DNA from: Agrostemma githago
Lineage: Eukaryota > Streptophyta > Magnoliopsida > Caryophyllales > Caryophyllaceae
Assembly: GCA_958450325.1 (NCBI GenBank)
Contig: OY288253.1
Coordinates: 61,504,266-61,568,265, forward strand
Length of the DNA: 64,000 nucleotides
Direction: 5' to 3'
Positions within the stretch are counted from its first letter, which is position 1; each line of letters opens with the position of its first letter. The translations under genes and the position numbers were made by a program. Shown here piece by piece: positions 29,161 through 41,536 of the stretch. Under the pieces are notes generated by a model. It had not been told where the DNA came from and made no database searches. It saw only the letters and a program-made list of their open reading frames with translations.

Positions 29161-31290
29161 TCTGAAGTTAATTATTTCGTTCCTACATACCTCATCGAAA
29201 CTTAGATATATCTTTCTTCACCGGGAAGAAGAGATAATACATAGTCGTTAATCAAAAATATCAACTTATCATTCGTCATTCAAAAACAGTGGAAAAAAAT
29301 GGCTTGAAAGTTGAAAGTTTGCTTCTATATTGGTCTAGAAAAATGCCAGTATGTACAACCAGTGTTAATGCCATTTTCACGACCTACGCCTCAATTAATC
29401 ATATACAGCTTACAGGCAGATCGGGGGGCGCATCCAATTCTCAAACGCTATCAATCAAAAATAAACTCATCCAAATCCGGATTTCCTGGAGTCACTATAA
29501 CACCAGAAGTCTAGAATCTTTAGTGGTTGTTGGAAACAAATCTTCCTCGAAGATAACTACATCTTCACAAATTAAACTCCAATTCATGCTAGTTACCAAC
29601 GGAATACATGCAGTGTCAACTGAAAATAACCAGTTCACTTCAATAGTTTTTCTTTTGTGTTTACCACATCTTGTAAGACCAACCAACAATGAAATGAATG
29701 GTTTCGTATATTCCATGAGTTCCATAGTCTTATACTAGTTTGACCACCAAAATTGTCAATTTAAGAAAAGTTGGCCTCTCGGACGTCTCTTTCAAATATA
29801 GAGTACGTAGTAAAATATACTCCCTCTATTTTTTCCAAAAAATTAGCTCAAATGAGGCTAAATGAAAAAAAGGAGGGAGTAACAAATATTGGGGAAGGTA
29901 GAATGTATATAATTTGATTAACAAAGTCCATGGTAAATGTTTATAAATTTGGTCGATCTTCGGTCTATCAAAAGATTCGTGAAAATAAAAAGGCACAGGT
30001 TTTATGAGCTAAAAAAGGGGAGAAGATAACTTATATTGAAGGCTTGAAGCAAAGCAAAAGGGATTTTATTGAAAAGATAAAAATATTACTCAGTTAAAAG
30101 TGTTTGCGTTGGAAAATGATTAATAGAGGAGAAAAAAACAAACTCCAACTTTAAACCAAGCATGAGATACCTTCGTGGAGAAAATGATCCAGCATTCTAT
30201 GCATTCCAGCCACCTGAAAGTGTATTTAAGTTCCCATAATTTCGGCTTTCATCAGTCGTCTTCAGAAGGGAAAAAAACTTCCGGTGCCGAAGTCCCATTG
30301 AGAGTCAATGTACCGTATGGATTGCATCGGAAAATTGTCTCACAACCTCCATGAACTCCTTCCCTGGGGTCATCATAATAATTCGACTGGGATCAAAAGG
30401 CTCGACTGGATTCAGAGTGCTAGAGTTCTATGAAGATTGAGAAGTCATGCTAATTAGTTTTTCCATAGATTATAGAATCGAAACTCAAGTACAATATATC
30501 GGAGCTCAATCAATTGCAAAATCAGAAAATACTCACAAATTCAAAATCATCAAACCAAGAAATAAGCAATACAATCCGAAATTGAATACATAAACCGGCA
30601 AATTATTCAAATACCTAAATAAAGACAATAAAAAAATCAATCAAAATTAAAATCGTAACAAAAATCATACCATCGCAATTAAAATTTACTCCGTAACTAT
30701 TCGATTCCAAAGCTTAAATTCACCGCCGACTTCCTCACTTTGAATCTTTATCGCATTAGTTTCACGTTGATTTTGTACGATTATCGATTAGATTTGTGTG
30801 GACTGAAAGAAAATTAAAATGCATAAAATTTACAGAGAATAACGAAATACACTTAAACAACGATGCTAAATCACCAATTTCACGGGATAAAAATACAACC
30901 TCGAGTGTTTTCAGCAAGTTTATGCCAAATTTTCTAGTCGTTCACATGATTTTCCGCAATCTGAAGCCCTTGCTCATCCAACATCTGGTCAGACATCATG
31001 TCGTAGCTAAAGTTTTATCATTAATAAGTCAGTTTATTGAGAGTCTTGGATTAAACTATACTAATAAATTGATCTTCAATACGGATTGGGCCTTCAACTT
31101 TAACATTGTGTTCATTGATTTTTTTCCAACAGCTCTTTCACAGGTTTAATTGTAAGATTCACAACCTCTAACAGCATATCCAACAGCTAAATCCTACCCT
31201 GCACTTCATTTTATTGAAGCCATATCATAATGATTTAGCGGAAATTCAACATTTCATATGTAAAATACAAAGAAACTATTTAAGACTAAC
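29161..31290. other. Unassigned AT-rich region
   Basis: No confident gene. The plus-strand frame 29289-29738 (149 codons) has no recognised motif and low-complexity usage. A minus-strand exon-like stretch at about 30312-30420 (NPVEPFDPSRII, TPGKEFMEVVRQFSD) looks like real protein sequence but ends in a stop, and I do not recognise the family. A 60-bp Stowaway is at 29820-29879. Confidence 0.4.
29820..29879. mobile_element. Minimal Stowaway-like MITE (60 bp)
   Basis: It starts CTCCCTCTATTTTTTCC and ends with the complementary GGAAAAA-type arm AAAAAAAGGAGGGAG, with TA on both sides (29818-29819 and 29880-29881). It is extremely short for a Stowaway, essentially two termini joined. Confidence 0.75.
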
Positions 31291-31293
31291 ATT

Positions 31294-34185
31294 TCACACA
31301 TGGGAAGATATCACAACAGTAACTATAACCTTACTCATCAAAAATATACTCACTCGTTTCACATTCAAGAGTCCTTCTTTCTTGTCAAGAGACGATGGGT
31401 CAAGTAGTTCCTTGTCTTCTTTCTTGTCATCATCTATCAAACTATACTCAACCAAACTGTCAGTAACTTCAATGGAATACATTTGCTCAACCATTGGTTG
31501 TTTAAGTACTTGAGAAAGGGAAAACTCTACTGACTCATTCCCTATGTTGAATGATAATTTTCCATTTTTATTAACATCTATAATTGTGCCACCGGTAGCC
31601 ATGAATGGTCGACCTTACCAACTTGTACGGGTACATCCTCAAGTATCTCAAGCGGGTACTTTACGGATCTATCCGCGAGTTGGATCGACATGCTCGTGGG
31701 CCTCATTTCCCCCACACTAAGTCTCTTAGCTATAGAATATGGTAACAAGCTAAAACTAGCTCCTAAGTCGCATAAGGCTCGGTCAACAACAACATTTCCT
31801 ACCCGACAAGAGATGGAAAAACTACCGAGGTCATCCAATTTCTTGGGCATATGGTTCATAAGAATGGCACTACATTGGAGCGTTAGAGGTGCACACTTTT
31901 TGTCCTCTACGGTCCTTTTTTTTGTCAACACTTTTTTCAAAAACTTAGAATAAAGGGGCATTTGAGAAATTACCTCGGTGAAGGGCAAGGCAACCTCTAC
32001 CATTTTCAACATATCCACGAATCGGGTAAATTGAGCATTCTCCTTGTGTGGCTTGGCTTGTTCTGGAAACGGTAATGGTGACACATAGGCGGGAGGTGGT
32101 GGAATATTAGATTCCTCTTCTTCTTCGGCTATCCGTTCCACCTCATTTCTTCTAGCTTCATCCGCTTCCAATTACTTCTTTTTCTTTCTTCTAAGTTCTC
32201 TCAATTCTCTTTGTTCCACTTCCGCATTTTCAAGAATATCAAATTCCGCTTTTATTCCCCAGTTTTGTTTGGGGGAAATGGGAGTTGCGACTTGTGGTAA
32301 ACTTTGTTGTTTGTCATTGCTTATGGTGCTTTTGATGTTCAAATATTTGTATGGGTCTTCAAGTTCTTTGCCACCTCTCAATATTACAGTGTTGGCTTAG
32401 TGTGGAGAGTCTCTTGGGCTTTACGGTTGCCCAGGCAATCCATGGGGTGGGTGGACCGGTGCGGCTAAGGCTTTTGATGCTTCTTAAGATTCCCAAACTT
32501 TTAGCTTTGCCTTGGTATCCAAGTTCTTACTCTATAAATGTCCAATGGCTCTTTGCATTTCATTAGTATTGTTGTCCCACTGACTACCTCCTTGACCATA
32601 TTGGAAATTGCTTTGTTGGTCATAGGATTGAAAGGGTTTATTATAAGCTTATTGATTGTACCCTTGGTCCTGGTAGTTACCTTGGAAACCATGATTATAT
32701 CCTTGATTGAAATTGTTTCCTTGTTGATTTTGTTGATCATGGTAATTATTAGGAACATGAAAATTTTCACCTTGTTGACTGAAATTAATTATTTGATGAT
32801 GAGGTAGATATGGGGGCACCTTTGGAGGACCTTGGTAAAAGGGTCTTTGTTGACTTTGACTGAAAGGCCTCGGTTGATTCCCTTGGATATGTGGCATCAG
32901 GTTTTGAACATTTTGATTCCCATAAGAAAAATTAGGGTGAAACCTCGTGTCGGCATTGTAATTATTAGAAAATGGATCGAATTGAGGTCTTTGCCCATAT
33001 GATCGAATAGCTTGTACTTCATTTTGCTCCTCTAAATAATTTTCTTCATTTGGAACACAAGAGTTAGAGTCGCGGCCATAGTTGCCACAATGGTCACATT
33101 GAAGTTCCCATGTTTGCTCTTGTTTAGGTGGTGATGCTTGTCTTGTTGGAGAACTACCTTGAATTTGATACATGCCTCTAAGAGTTGGTTTAGAGTGCAT
33201 GACATTCATTCTTATTGTCAATTCTTCTATTTTTGCTTCAAGTTTCAATTCATTGTTGTTCTTAGAAGAACTCACTTCAACTTTCTTCCTAGAATCCCTC
33301 GATTGGCCCACTCTATAATCACTCATTGCCATCTTTTCAATTAGGTTCTTAGATGCCTCATCGGTAAGGGAAGAGAAATCTCCTCCGGCGGCCGAGTTGA
33401 GGTTTTCTTTAGTTCTCAATGAAAGGGTGTTGTAAAAGGTTTGGATCGTTAGCCAATCGGATATTCCATGATGAGGGCATTTCCGAAGAAGATCCCTAAA
33501 TCGTTCCTAAGCTTCGCTTAGGCTTTCAAATTCATCTTGTTTAAAGGTTTGGATCTCCATGCGGTATTGGTTGATTTTCGATGGAGGATAGTACTTTTCC
33601 AAGAATGCATTAGAGAGTTGAGGCCATGTTCTAAAAGTGTTATCCGGATGGCCATGAAGCCATCTTCGAGCTCCGTCTCACAAGGTTTTGGGGAATAAAA
33701 GTTGGTGAAGTTGACATGATGATAACTCATTCAATCGAGCCCCGACTAGTTTCTCCTTAAACAATGCTATGTGTTCTTGGGCATCCTCTTGGGAAAAATC
33801 GTGGAACGTATCTTGTTGGACCGCATTGGTGAGAGAGACGTTAAGTTCATAGTTTTCAGGAATCTCCCCAAAATCGAACGGTGATGGGGTCTCTTCATGG
33901 GTGAGTTGAGAGTGGGATCCTAAAGTTGTCATTGGTTGAGGTGGTGGTTGTTTTGGAAGGCTTTGTTGATTTTGTTGAGTTTGTGGTGTTTGTAGAGTTT
34001 GTGGTGTATTTTGAGGTGTAAGAGGTGTAGAAGGTGTATTTGGTAGCACGGAATTTTGATTTGGTGGTGATAGTGAAGGATGCGGGATTAAAAGTTGTTG
34101 AATTGTTTCCCCGAAATCTTGAGGCTCTAAACGTTCTTTCCGGTTCCGGATCGAACCACAAGGGCGATGACTTATTCCTGGGCAT
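31294..34185 (-). pseudogene. Gag-protease of the minus-strand retroelement, multiply frameshifted
   Basis: The start MPRNKSSPLWFDPEPERTF lies at 34185. Later pieces: a T/P/Q-rich linker with ENYELNVSLTNAVQQ (33850), gag capsid motifs in broken frames (33700-33450), TKENLNSAAGGDFSSLTDEA (33400), a zinc knuckle CDHCGNYGRDSNSC (about 33080, with Arg where the family has His, so metal binding is probably lost), Q/N-rich repeats (32990-32650), and a protease with ALCDLGASFSLLPYSIAKRL (about 31780) and later ATGGTIIDV. The order equals that of the gag-protease at 3540-6727, but sequence divergence is large, so it is a different family. At least five frame breaks are seen. Confidence 0.88.
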
Positions 34186-34301
34186 AAAACTCAACAAACA
34201 ATAAGTCTCCTAGCACCAATTGGTACTAGGGAAAGGGAAAAATAAAATGAAAACGATTAACCAAACACAAATATACTAAAACTCAATTAACTGGTTGCCA
34301 T

Positions 34302-34318
34302 CCCCGGCAACGGCGCCA
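34302..34318 (-). other. Primer binding site for tRNA-Asp (minus element)
   Basis: The plus strand CCCCGGCAACGGCGCCA reads on the minus strand as TGGCGCCGTTGCCGGGG, lying three bases inside the LTR end. It is identical to the site at 3317-3333. Confidence 0.92.
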
Positions 34319-36131
34319 TTTTGATCTCCACCTACCTTGTATCGGTCATTAACGATTGGATAGAAGATCAAACAATGTTTCTAAGACTCGAGAAAACACA
34401 AAACAATAAATTTAGATGTGGTAAGTCGAGGTCGGTCCACAAGGATGACAGTAAGTTGATCGAGAAAGAGCCTAATGTGTTTGGGATCTAAATTGGGAGG
34501 TTTTGAGTTGACTACACTAATGATGCAATTAAGATGAGAAGAGATAATCAATAAGAGAAAAGCGTTAATGGGAGTCGGAGAATCGAAAATTGGGTTTTAC
34601 AAACCACGGAATTATGAGGTCGGTCACAAAGTCGATAAAGGGAGAAAACCACCTTTCGATTTCTTCACCCAACTTAACTAAATCCCACTTTCGCGGTGAA
34701 AAGGATAAATCTCATGTCAAGGTAACTCCTACCCCGAGTTTCTCCATATTGATAAGAGTGAGTCAAGGTCAACCTAGTTGGCCAAACTAAGTCAACAAAA
34801 ACACAAAAACCTTGAACAAGATAGACCAACATATATGCAACCAATCAACAATTCCTCAATTCATAACACCCAAAATCCTCCTCCTCTAACTCCCTAACTA
34901 AAAGTCTACTCACAATTCATGGGAAAATTATCAAAAACATTAACTAAGGAAATTATGCTAATAACATAATGGTTGGTGATGAAAACTAAAGAAATTAAAT
35001 CTATCACAATGGAAGAAACTAACACCAACAATTGAAACTACTCATCAATTCACAATCAATGCAAGAAAAATCAAAGGAAAAGATGCAATAGAGAAGAAAT
35101 AAGAGTAAAAACTAAACTAGAGAACAGGGAGAGGAAGAGAAGTATACCAACAATGGAGGAAAATAAGGATGAAGAAGATGAAGATGCATAAAAATAGGGT
35201 CGTGCTTTTTCCTAACGAGCCTTTACTCAATCCTAACGAATTTTCCTAAGTTTTTCCCGTTATACCCTTATATATAACTTTACCTTTTACTTTGATATTT
35301 AACTTCACTTCTTTCTTTTTTACTCCAGCAATTTAGATGATCGATCATGCCCGAATTCGATTATGAGATTCAATATCCGATAATATAAAATCGATTATTT
35401 ATTTACCAAATCATTTTTTTAATTGTATTGTTATTGTTTGATTAATTGTTTAGGGTTTAAAAAAGGGGATTTACATAACATAAAAAGGAAAAACAAAAAA
35501 TAAGGAAAAACAAAAAATAAAAAATAAAAAATAAAAAATGAAAAAAAAAAAGTGAAAAAAATAACTAAAAAAAGAAAAACAACAAATAACACAGGAAAAA
35601 AGAAATTTAAAAAATTAAAAAATTTTAAAATAAAAAAAAAATAAAAAGGGAAAAAATCCCAACTATCATGTGCTCTCCCTCACCAGATCCCACCCCGTGA
35701 CCCACCCTCACCCCCACCACCACCACCACACCACGACACCACCTAACCACGCCATCCCACTGACCTTACCGACCCTCACTTGCCCACCATCCAGCCACCC
35801 CACCATCCAACATTGGCTCCGTCTTGAACCCCATCCATCCTTCCACCGGCCACCGGCCAGCCACCATTCGACCCACACCTCCGACCCGACCTCAACCACC
35901 TAACCCCCGCCGACCCTAGCCTCTGTCGACTCAAGTCCGGCCATCTCAGCCACCGATTGGTGGTTCATGGTGCGTTTATGGGTAGGTGATTTTTGAGATT
36001 TATTTAGAGAGAAAAACAAACTCAAACTCTTTGATGGGTGAAATGAGAGGGATAAAACAATAAAATGTCATTAGGATTGAGTAAAGACTCGTTAGGAAAA
36101 AGTAATTTCGTAAAAATAAAGATGAAGCTTT

Positions 36132-36173
36132 GAAGAAGAAGAAGAAGAAGAAGAAGAAGAAGAAGAAGAAGAA
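36132..36173. repeat. (GAA)n microsatellite
   Basis: About 14 GAA units inside the LTR. Poly-phenylalanine and poly-leucine frames on the other strand are artefacts. Confidence 0.95.
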
Positions 36174-36431
36174 TGGATTTGTCACTAATCCTTTGATGAT
36201 CTCCCAAAAACTTCTTAATTAGATCTAGAGTTGATTACAATAGTTTTTTATCTTAAAACTAGAAAAAGAAGAAGAAGATTGATGAAAACTATGATTTTTT
36301 TCTTAATATGAGTGTCTCCTTCATCTAATCTAGGTTTAGCTAATATATAGGGGTTTGCTTAATGGATCACTAAACCAAGCCCAAATCTGTTTTTTGCACT
36401 TGAGTGAAACTTTTGCCTTATGGATCTTCAA

Positions 36432-36707
36432 AGGGTGAAACTTTGCCCTGCGGATTTTCTGAGATTCATGAGACATTTTCGTCGGGTGAAACTTCACTCG
36501 GTGGTTTCTCCTGGTGTACTCTTCTTCCAGCTTTTGAAAACTGGGACACCAATACCGTCGGCGAAACTTCGCCCGGTGGGTAAAAGTTTCAACCAGTCAT
36601 TTCGCCCCGTGGTTTCACTTAATGAAGATCTTCGAGGAGGCAGATATTTCGTCGGGCGAAACTTCGTTCGGTGATATCTCATTGGGCCGGTGAAACTTCA
36701 CCCGATG
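36432..36707. repeat. Palindromic GGGCGAAACTTCGCCC repeats in U3
   Basis: Five diverged units (near 36432, 36484, 36557, 36652 and 36687) share GGGTGAAACTTC(A/G)CC(C/T)GGTGG. The best unit is self-complementary (GGCGAAACTTCGCC). They lie upstream of the LTR TATA box, the same position as the CCCGG repeats in the other element. Confidence 0.75.
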
Positions 36708-37040
36708 GATTTTTTGACCTCTTTTCTTGTTTCGCTCCTTGTTGTTTGGAATTTTTGGCTTCTTGTGATGCTTCTGGACGGTATTCCACTTTCTTGTGCT
36801 CGTGGAAACTCAGACATGCTCTTGGAGACAAATCTTATCAAAATAAATAGGAAACTACCCAAAAATACGTAAAATGTACAAGAGAGAAGCTAATGTGAGA
36901 AAGACTAAGAATAGGGCGACAATCGCATTCTAATCTCACAAAAACGGAAGAAAACGAGTCTAAATGGAAGGAAAAATAGGCTAAATTTAGCACACATCAA
37001 GTATATAAAAAATATAAGTAATATTTTCATTAATTACACA

Positions 37041-37073
37041 CTAGTCACCATACCCGTGCACCGCACGGGACAA
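37041..37073 (-). other. Helitron 3' terminus
   Basis: On the minus strand a perfect hairpin CCCGTGC-GGT-GCACGGG is followed after eight bases by CTAG and then T, the classic Helitron 3' end. The element body would extend to the right but appears truncated before the chromovirus at about 37880; no matching 5' end was found. Confidence 0.8.
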
Positions 37074-37417
37074 TACTGTTTTATGATCTTTTTAAATCGT
37101 AGTTCCGTATTTTTGCCTCACTGTCCTATTTTCCAATTCATTTTCTTGTTTTGATTTCATGTTCTTGTAACTTTATCTACTTTCACAGGCATTCGTTAGA
37201 AAGATTGAATGACCCAAGTTACTGAAATACATATGGCATGCATGTTAATGAATGGCAGGGAAAAAATGTGCGCTTAAAGTGCGAAAACATACACCAAACG
37301 TGTCACCACAAGTGTAGCAAGGTGAATTAGACTGGAAGTGTGTTTGGAAGAACGTAAGAGAGTGATTATTGACGAAAATGAGATATAACGCTATAAGATG
37401 TAAAACATAATAGAGGA

Positions 37418-37733
37418 AATTAAAAATTACTCCCTTTTAAAATACCAATTTTAAAATTTACTCCCTTTTGAAAATTTTGTTAAAAATAACTCTCAAAATC
37501 TATTAAAATTTCAAAAATTGCTCCCAAATTTATTTTTATGACGAAAATGCCCTTGGTTGGAGGGTGGGGTGAAGTAATATGCCATAAAAAAGTTAGTGCC
37601 ATTTTTGTCCAAAAAATATATTTTGAAGCAATTTTTGAACTTTTGATAGATTTTGGGAGTTATTTTTAACAAAAATTTCAAAAGGGAGTAAATTTTTAAA
37701 AAGATATTTTAAAAGGGAGTAATTTTTAATTTA
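37418..37733. mobile_element. Foldback MITE (about 316 bp)
   Basis: The arms begin with the perfect 20-mer AAATTAAAAATTACTCCCTT and its complement at 37731. Similarity of the arms continues for about 105 bp each, including TTTACTCCCTTTTGAAA and TTAAAAATAACTC motifs, around a unique centre with GGTTGGAGGGTGGGG. No coding is seen. Target duplication is unclear. Confidence 0.8.
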
Positions 37734-37924
37734 CCCAACATAATAACTAATAATTTTTTTTAAAATTTTATTGTAGTACGTAATCATCTTGAATTATGGC
37801 CTTGTAATCATCTTTAATTATGGCTTTAATTTTATTTTCATCAATAAATTTTTTTGCTTTGATTTTATTGTAGTACTTGCAGGATAAGTTAGTGAATTAA
37901 CCTACCTTGTTTTGTCACGACGAG

Positions 37925-39251
37925 AGTGGATTGATTAAGGTTCATGATAGAGTTTGTGTGTCTAACCACTGGGAAATAAAGGAAAGAATAATGAATGAGG
38001 CACATGCAACACCGTATTTTGTTCATCCAGGGGGTGATAAAATGTATGGAGACTTGAAATTAGGATTTGGTGGTCTGGTATGAAGAAACAAATTGCAGAT
38101 TTCGTGACTCAATGCTTGATATGTCAAAAGGTTAAGAGTGAACACAAGAGACCTCAGGGGAAGTTGCAACCTTTAGAAGTACCGGAGTGGAAGTGGAGTT
38201 CAATCTCCATGGATTTTGTAGCTGGTTTGCCAAGGTCACAGAAAGGTAATAATATGATTTGGGTGATAATTGATAGGTTGACTAAGAGTGCACATTTTAT
38301 TCCGATGAAAGATACCTGGAAGAAGAAGCAGCTTGCTGATGCTTATATACATCATGTGGTAAGACTTCACGGAGTTCCAAAAGATATTGTATCAGATAGG
38401 GATACCAAATTTGTTTCAATATTTTGGGAGAAACTTCAGACAGCTTTGGGAACCAAGCTTAAGATGAGCACAGCATTTCATCCAGTTACCGATGGTCAGA
38501 CTGAAAGGACAAATCAAATACTTAAGGACATGTTGCGAGCTTGTGCTTTACAATTTCAAGGAGGTTGGGAGGATAAGTTAGATCTTATTGAGTTCTCGTA
38601 TAATAACAATTATCAAGCTACAATTCATATGGCACCACTTGAGGCGTTGTATGGACGCAAGTGTAGGAGTCCGGTATGTCGGGTGATATTAGTGAGCATG
38701 TGATTCTAGGGCCTGAGATGATCACTGAAATGGTTGAGAATAATGTTAGGATTATACAGGACAGGATGAAAGCAGCTCAAGACCGTCAGAAAAGCTGAGC
38801 AGATAAGACTCGTATGCACATAGAATTTGAGGTTGGTGACAAAGTTCTTTTGCATGTCTCGCCTACTAAAAGAGTAATTCGGTCCGGTAAGAAGGGCAAA
38901 TTGAGCCCAATGTTTATTGGTCCGTATGAAATTTTGGAACGTATTGGCGAGGTGGCTTATCGACTTGGTTTACCAGCTGATCTGGAACGAGTGCATAATG
39001 TATTCCATGTTTCCCAGCTAAGGAAATACATTAGTGATCCATCACATGTGTTAGACCCGGAGACTATTGAGCTTGATGAGACTATGACTTATGAAGAAAC
39101 TCATGTTCAGATTTTGGATAGTAAGGTGCCTAAAACCTGTAGAGATGAAACAAGACTGGTTAAAGTTTTGTGGAATAACAACAACGTGGATGAGGCTACT
39201 TGGGAAGTTGAGTCAGGCATGAGAGACAAGTACTCTCATATTTTTGCCTAA
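37925..39251 (+). pseudogene. Chromovirus integrase with C-terminal chromodomain region
   Basis: In order: an HHCC zinc-binding region (EAHATPYFVHPGGDKMY ... CLICQKVK), the catalytic core with SMDFVAGLP (Asp), SDRDTKF (Asp) and TDGQTERTNQ (Glu), then the GPYEILERIGEVAYRL and HNVFHVSQLRKY motifs and a degenerate chromodomain ending VLWNN...EATWEVE. The protein would insert element DNA, and the chromodomain targets chromatin. The frame is broken by a one-base loss near 38065 (FWW motif), another shift near 38690 and a TGA at about 38797-38799. The catalytic residues are present but the gene is dead. Confidence 0.92.
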
Positions 39252-39288
39252 GGTAAATTTTCGTGTTTCGTGGACGAAGCTTTATTTT

Positions 39289-39301
39289 GGGGGGGGGGGG
39301 G
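39289..39301. repeat. Run of 13 G
   Basis: Homopolymer after GAAGCTTTATTTT, downstream of the chromodomain frame. It resembles a slipped polypurine tract; the real LTR-adjacent tract is at 39905-39917. Confidence 0.9.
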
Positions 39302-39479
39302 TAGAAATATACCTGACTACATTGTTTTTGTGCTAAATTAACTTTGTTCTTGTTTGGTTTCATGCTACTTATTGTTTATTGGTTACAAATATGAACCTAT
39401 TGATTATTGTTGGTACTTAACTAGCACATTGATATTGGTTTTTCGTTAATTCTTGAAATTTACTTGTTTGCTTATATTG

Positions 39480-39850
39480 GTGGTTTGTTTGTGCTCAACG
39501 CACATATGGATAATTTGTTTGCAAATATTGGTTTGTTTGTGCTCAACGCACATGTTAAATAAATGGTTGAACTTGTAAAATTTCAAAACTTTCAAAATAT
39601 TTAATTATGAGAAATATGAGAATCTTGGTGACACTTTTACCTTAGAGAAATATGAGAATCTTGGTGGTTTAGAACTCTAGTATTATCTTGTGGAATTAGG
39701 TGTTGGTGAAGTTTTGTGCTTTCAATTTGAGGAATTCCTTTTGAATTTTTGGAGAATTTAGAAATGTGACTTATCTTAAAGTTTACGTGTCTGCTTTGGT
39801 GAATTTTGGATATATATGAAGTAAACGGGTTATTTTGGATATATATGAGG
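39480..39850. repeat. Three short tandem duplications upstream of the 3' LTR
   Basis: TTTGTTTGTGCTCAACGCAC occurs twice (39485 and 39530), GAGAAATATGAGAATCTTGG twice (39608 and 39646), and ATTTTGGATATATATGA twice (39804 and 39832). These recent slippage-type duplications lie in non-coding element sequence. Confidence 0.8.
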
Positions 39851-40923
39851 AATGTGAGACTTTATTTTGAGGACGGGTTTAAACTTCGAGGACGAAGTTT
39901 TGTTTTAAGGAGGGCAGTCTGTAACACCCCGTTATTTTTTGAGTCATTTATAAGACATTATTTTTCTATTCTATTTCAATCGAGTTTTAAGTTAGATAAA
40001 AATATTAAAGTATTTTGGGTCTTCTTATAATAAATCAAATTTGTTTTCAAAGGTGGAGCGATAATTACAAACCGACTTTGTATCGGTCGGATTTGGATCA
40101 AACACACACACACACAAAGAAAAGAAAACCTAATACTATATAAACCCCACCCGTGACTCCTCTATCCCCAATTTCCTATCATAAACTCTTTAATTCCTTC
40201 TTTCATCTCCACTTACTGCCGCCAACACGTTATACCTTCTCCCCTCTATTTTTGAGCTCGAATCACCTGATTGTCGCCAACAAGTTTCTCCTGCCACTTG
40301 TTTCCCTTACCCTTTCTGTTTTAATCATTTAAATTGTAAGTTTTAACCAATTTATCCCATCTTATTTCTTATAATTATTGGATGAATTATATAGTACTCC
40401 GTATGTCATATATTTTTAAGTTACGATAATTTTCCTTTATTTTGGTTAAAATCGTTTTCTCATCATAAATTAACGATTGTTTAAGTATTTAGCGTTCGGT
40501 CTGAAATTTGGGTTTAGGTGTCAGGTTTGCTAATTTTGGTATGGGTCACGAATACGGTCGTTATGTTGGATTGACGTCATATCGAGGCCGTTGATAGTCG
40601 GTATATAGTTGGATTTGTAGAGTCTCTGGTTGTAGCTTAAGATTGTTGTTGGCCGTACAAATGGGCCGACATGTATATACAAATGAGAAAAAGAGGATGA
40701 TGATGATGATGATGATGGTGATGACAAGTGCTGGTACATACGGGGGACATTAAATTGAAGTGTCCTTTGGACACATATATAAAGAGTTACGTAGGTTAAC
40801 AGAGAGTGTATGAAGGTTATTACTTCGTAGCATTTAAGTAACTTGTTATTTGTATTGTTAATGGAGGTATTTTTGGTACTAGTTGGTTGGAGAAGAATTA
40901 AAATGATGGATGTTTATTTTTGG

Positions 40924-41316
40924 TGTTATAACGGAAGAGAAAGACAAACAAATAAGAACGTAAAATCGAGAGACAGACAGATTTACGTGGTTCACTAACA
41001 ACCTGTTAGCTACATCCACGGGCAGAAGAAGGGGATAGTTTTATTAATTTGAGGAGAGGTTACAGATTTCAGACTGATATCATAATTTCTAGGGTAGAGG
41101 TATGAGAGTTTATATATTATTCTCAACCTAAACAGAAACCCTAAACAGATTAAGAAACCCTATACAATAGGAAATCCTAGGTCAGATACTCAGATATTGA
41201 TTAGGAAACTCTAATCAATCAGATATTAATTAGGAAACCTTCCTAATTAAACAGATTCAGGTCGGAAATCAATTCGAGATCCGAAAAGACAATTGCGAGG
41301 CACTTATTTCCTAACA
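40924..41316. mobile_element. Solo LTR (393 bp), Copia- or TRIM-like
   Basis: TGTTATAACGG...CCTAACA with inverted TGTTA/TAACA ends, flanked by exact TTTGG duplications (40919-40923 and 41317-41321). The interior includes TTTACGTGGTTCACTAAC, a motif common in small plant LTRs. No internal coding or second LTR is present, so it arose by LTR-LTR recombination. Confidence 0.85.
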
Positions 41317-41536
41317 TTTGGGATATAGAGATTAAAATTGAAGATGCGTTATTTATGTGGAATGTGTTCAGGGATGATAATCGTTGAACGTAATAAGTTA
41401 AAGTCGTTTAATAGTATATATTAGCCGGATGGATTACGTTATTGAATTGGTTATATTATTTGTAACTTGTAGATTCGAGGAGAAAGAATTCTTGGAATAA
41501 TACTAGCCACTACAAGAGTTAAAGTCATTGGCGACT

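Larger units (their letters stand above)
31294..36999 (-). mobile_element. Truncated Athila-type gag-protease retroelement
   Basis: Reading down from 36999: a 5' LTR of about 2.7 kb, tRNA-Asp primer site at 34302-34318, then a broken gag-protease gene to about 31294. No reverse transcriptase, integrase, polypurine tract or second LTR is found before 31290, so the 3' half is deleted. It is older than the element at 1678-11325, judging by many stops and frameshifts. Confidence 0.85.
34322..36999 (-). repeat. LTR of the minus-strand Athila-type element (about 2.68 kb)
   Basis: On the minus strand it runs from TGATGTGTGCTAAATTTAG (36999) to GGAGATCA (34322). It holds a palindromic GGCGAAACTTCGCC repeat block, a TATATATTAG box near 36341-36350, a (GAA)n microsatellite (36132-36173), a C-rich stretch (35690-35900) and an A-rich stretch (35455-35660). 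No partner LTR is found on the left, so the left boundary rests on the primer-site position. Confidence 0.75.

Noticed and set aside
29289..29738. 149-codon plus-strand frame
   Set aside because: Serine/threonine-rich with no motif, no paralogue in the window and no splice or promoter context.
35670..35903. Proline/histidine-rich frame and its tryptophan-rich complement
   Set aside because: Simple CCACC-type composition inside an LTR; no sign of coding.
39289..39301. Thirteen-G run as a regulatory quadruplex
   Set aside because: A single homopolymer in a dead element, most simply a slipped polypurine tract.
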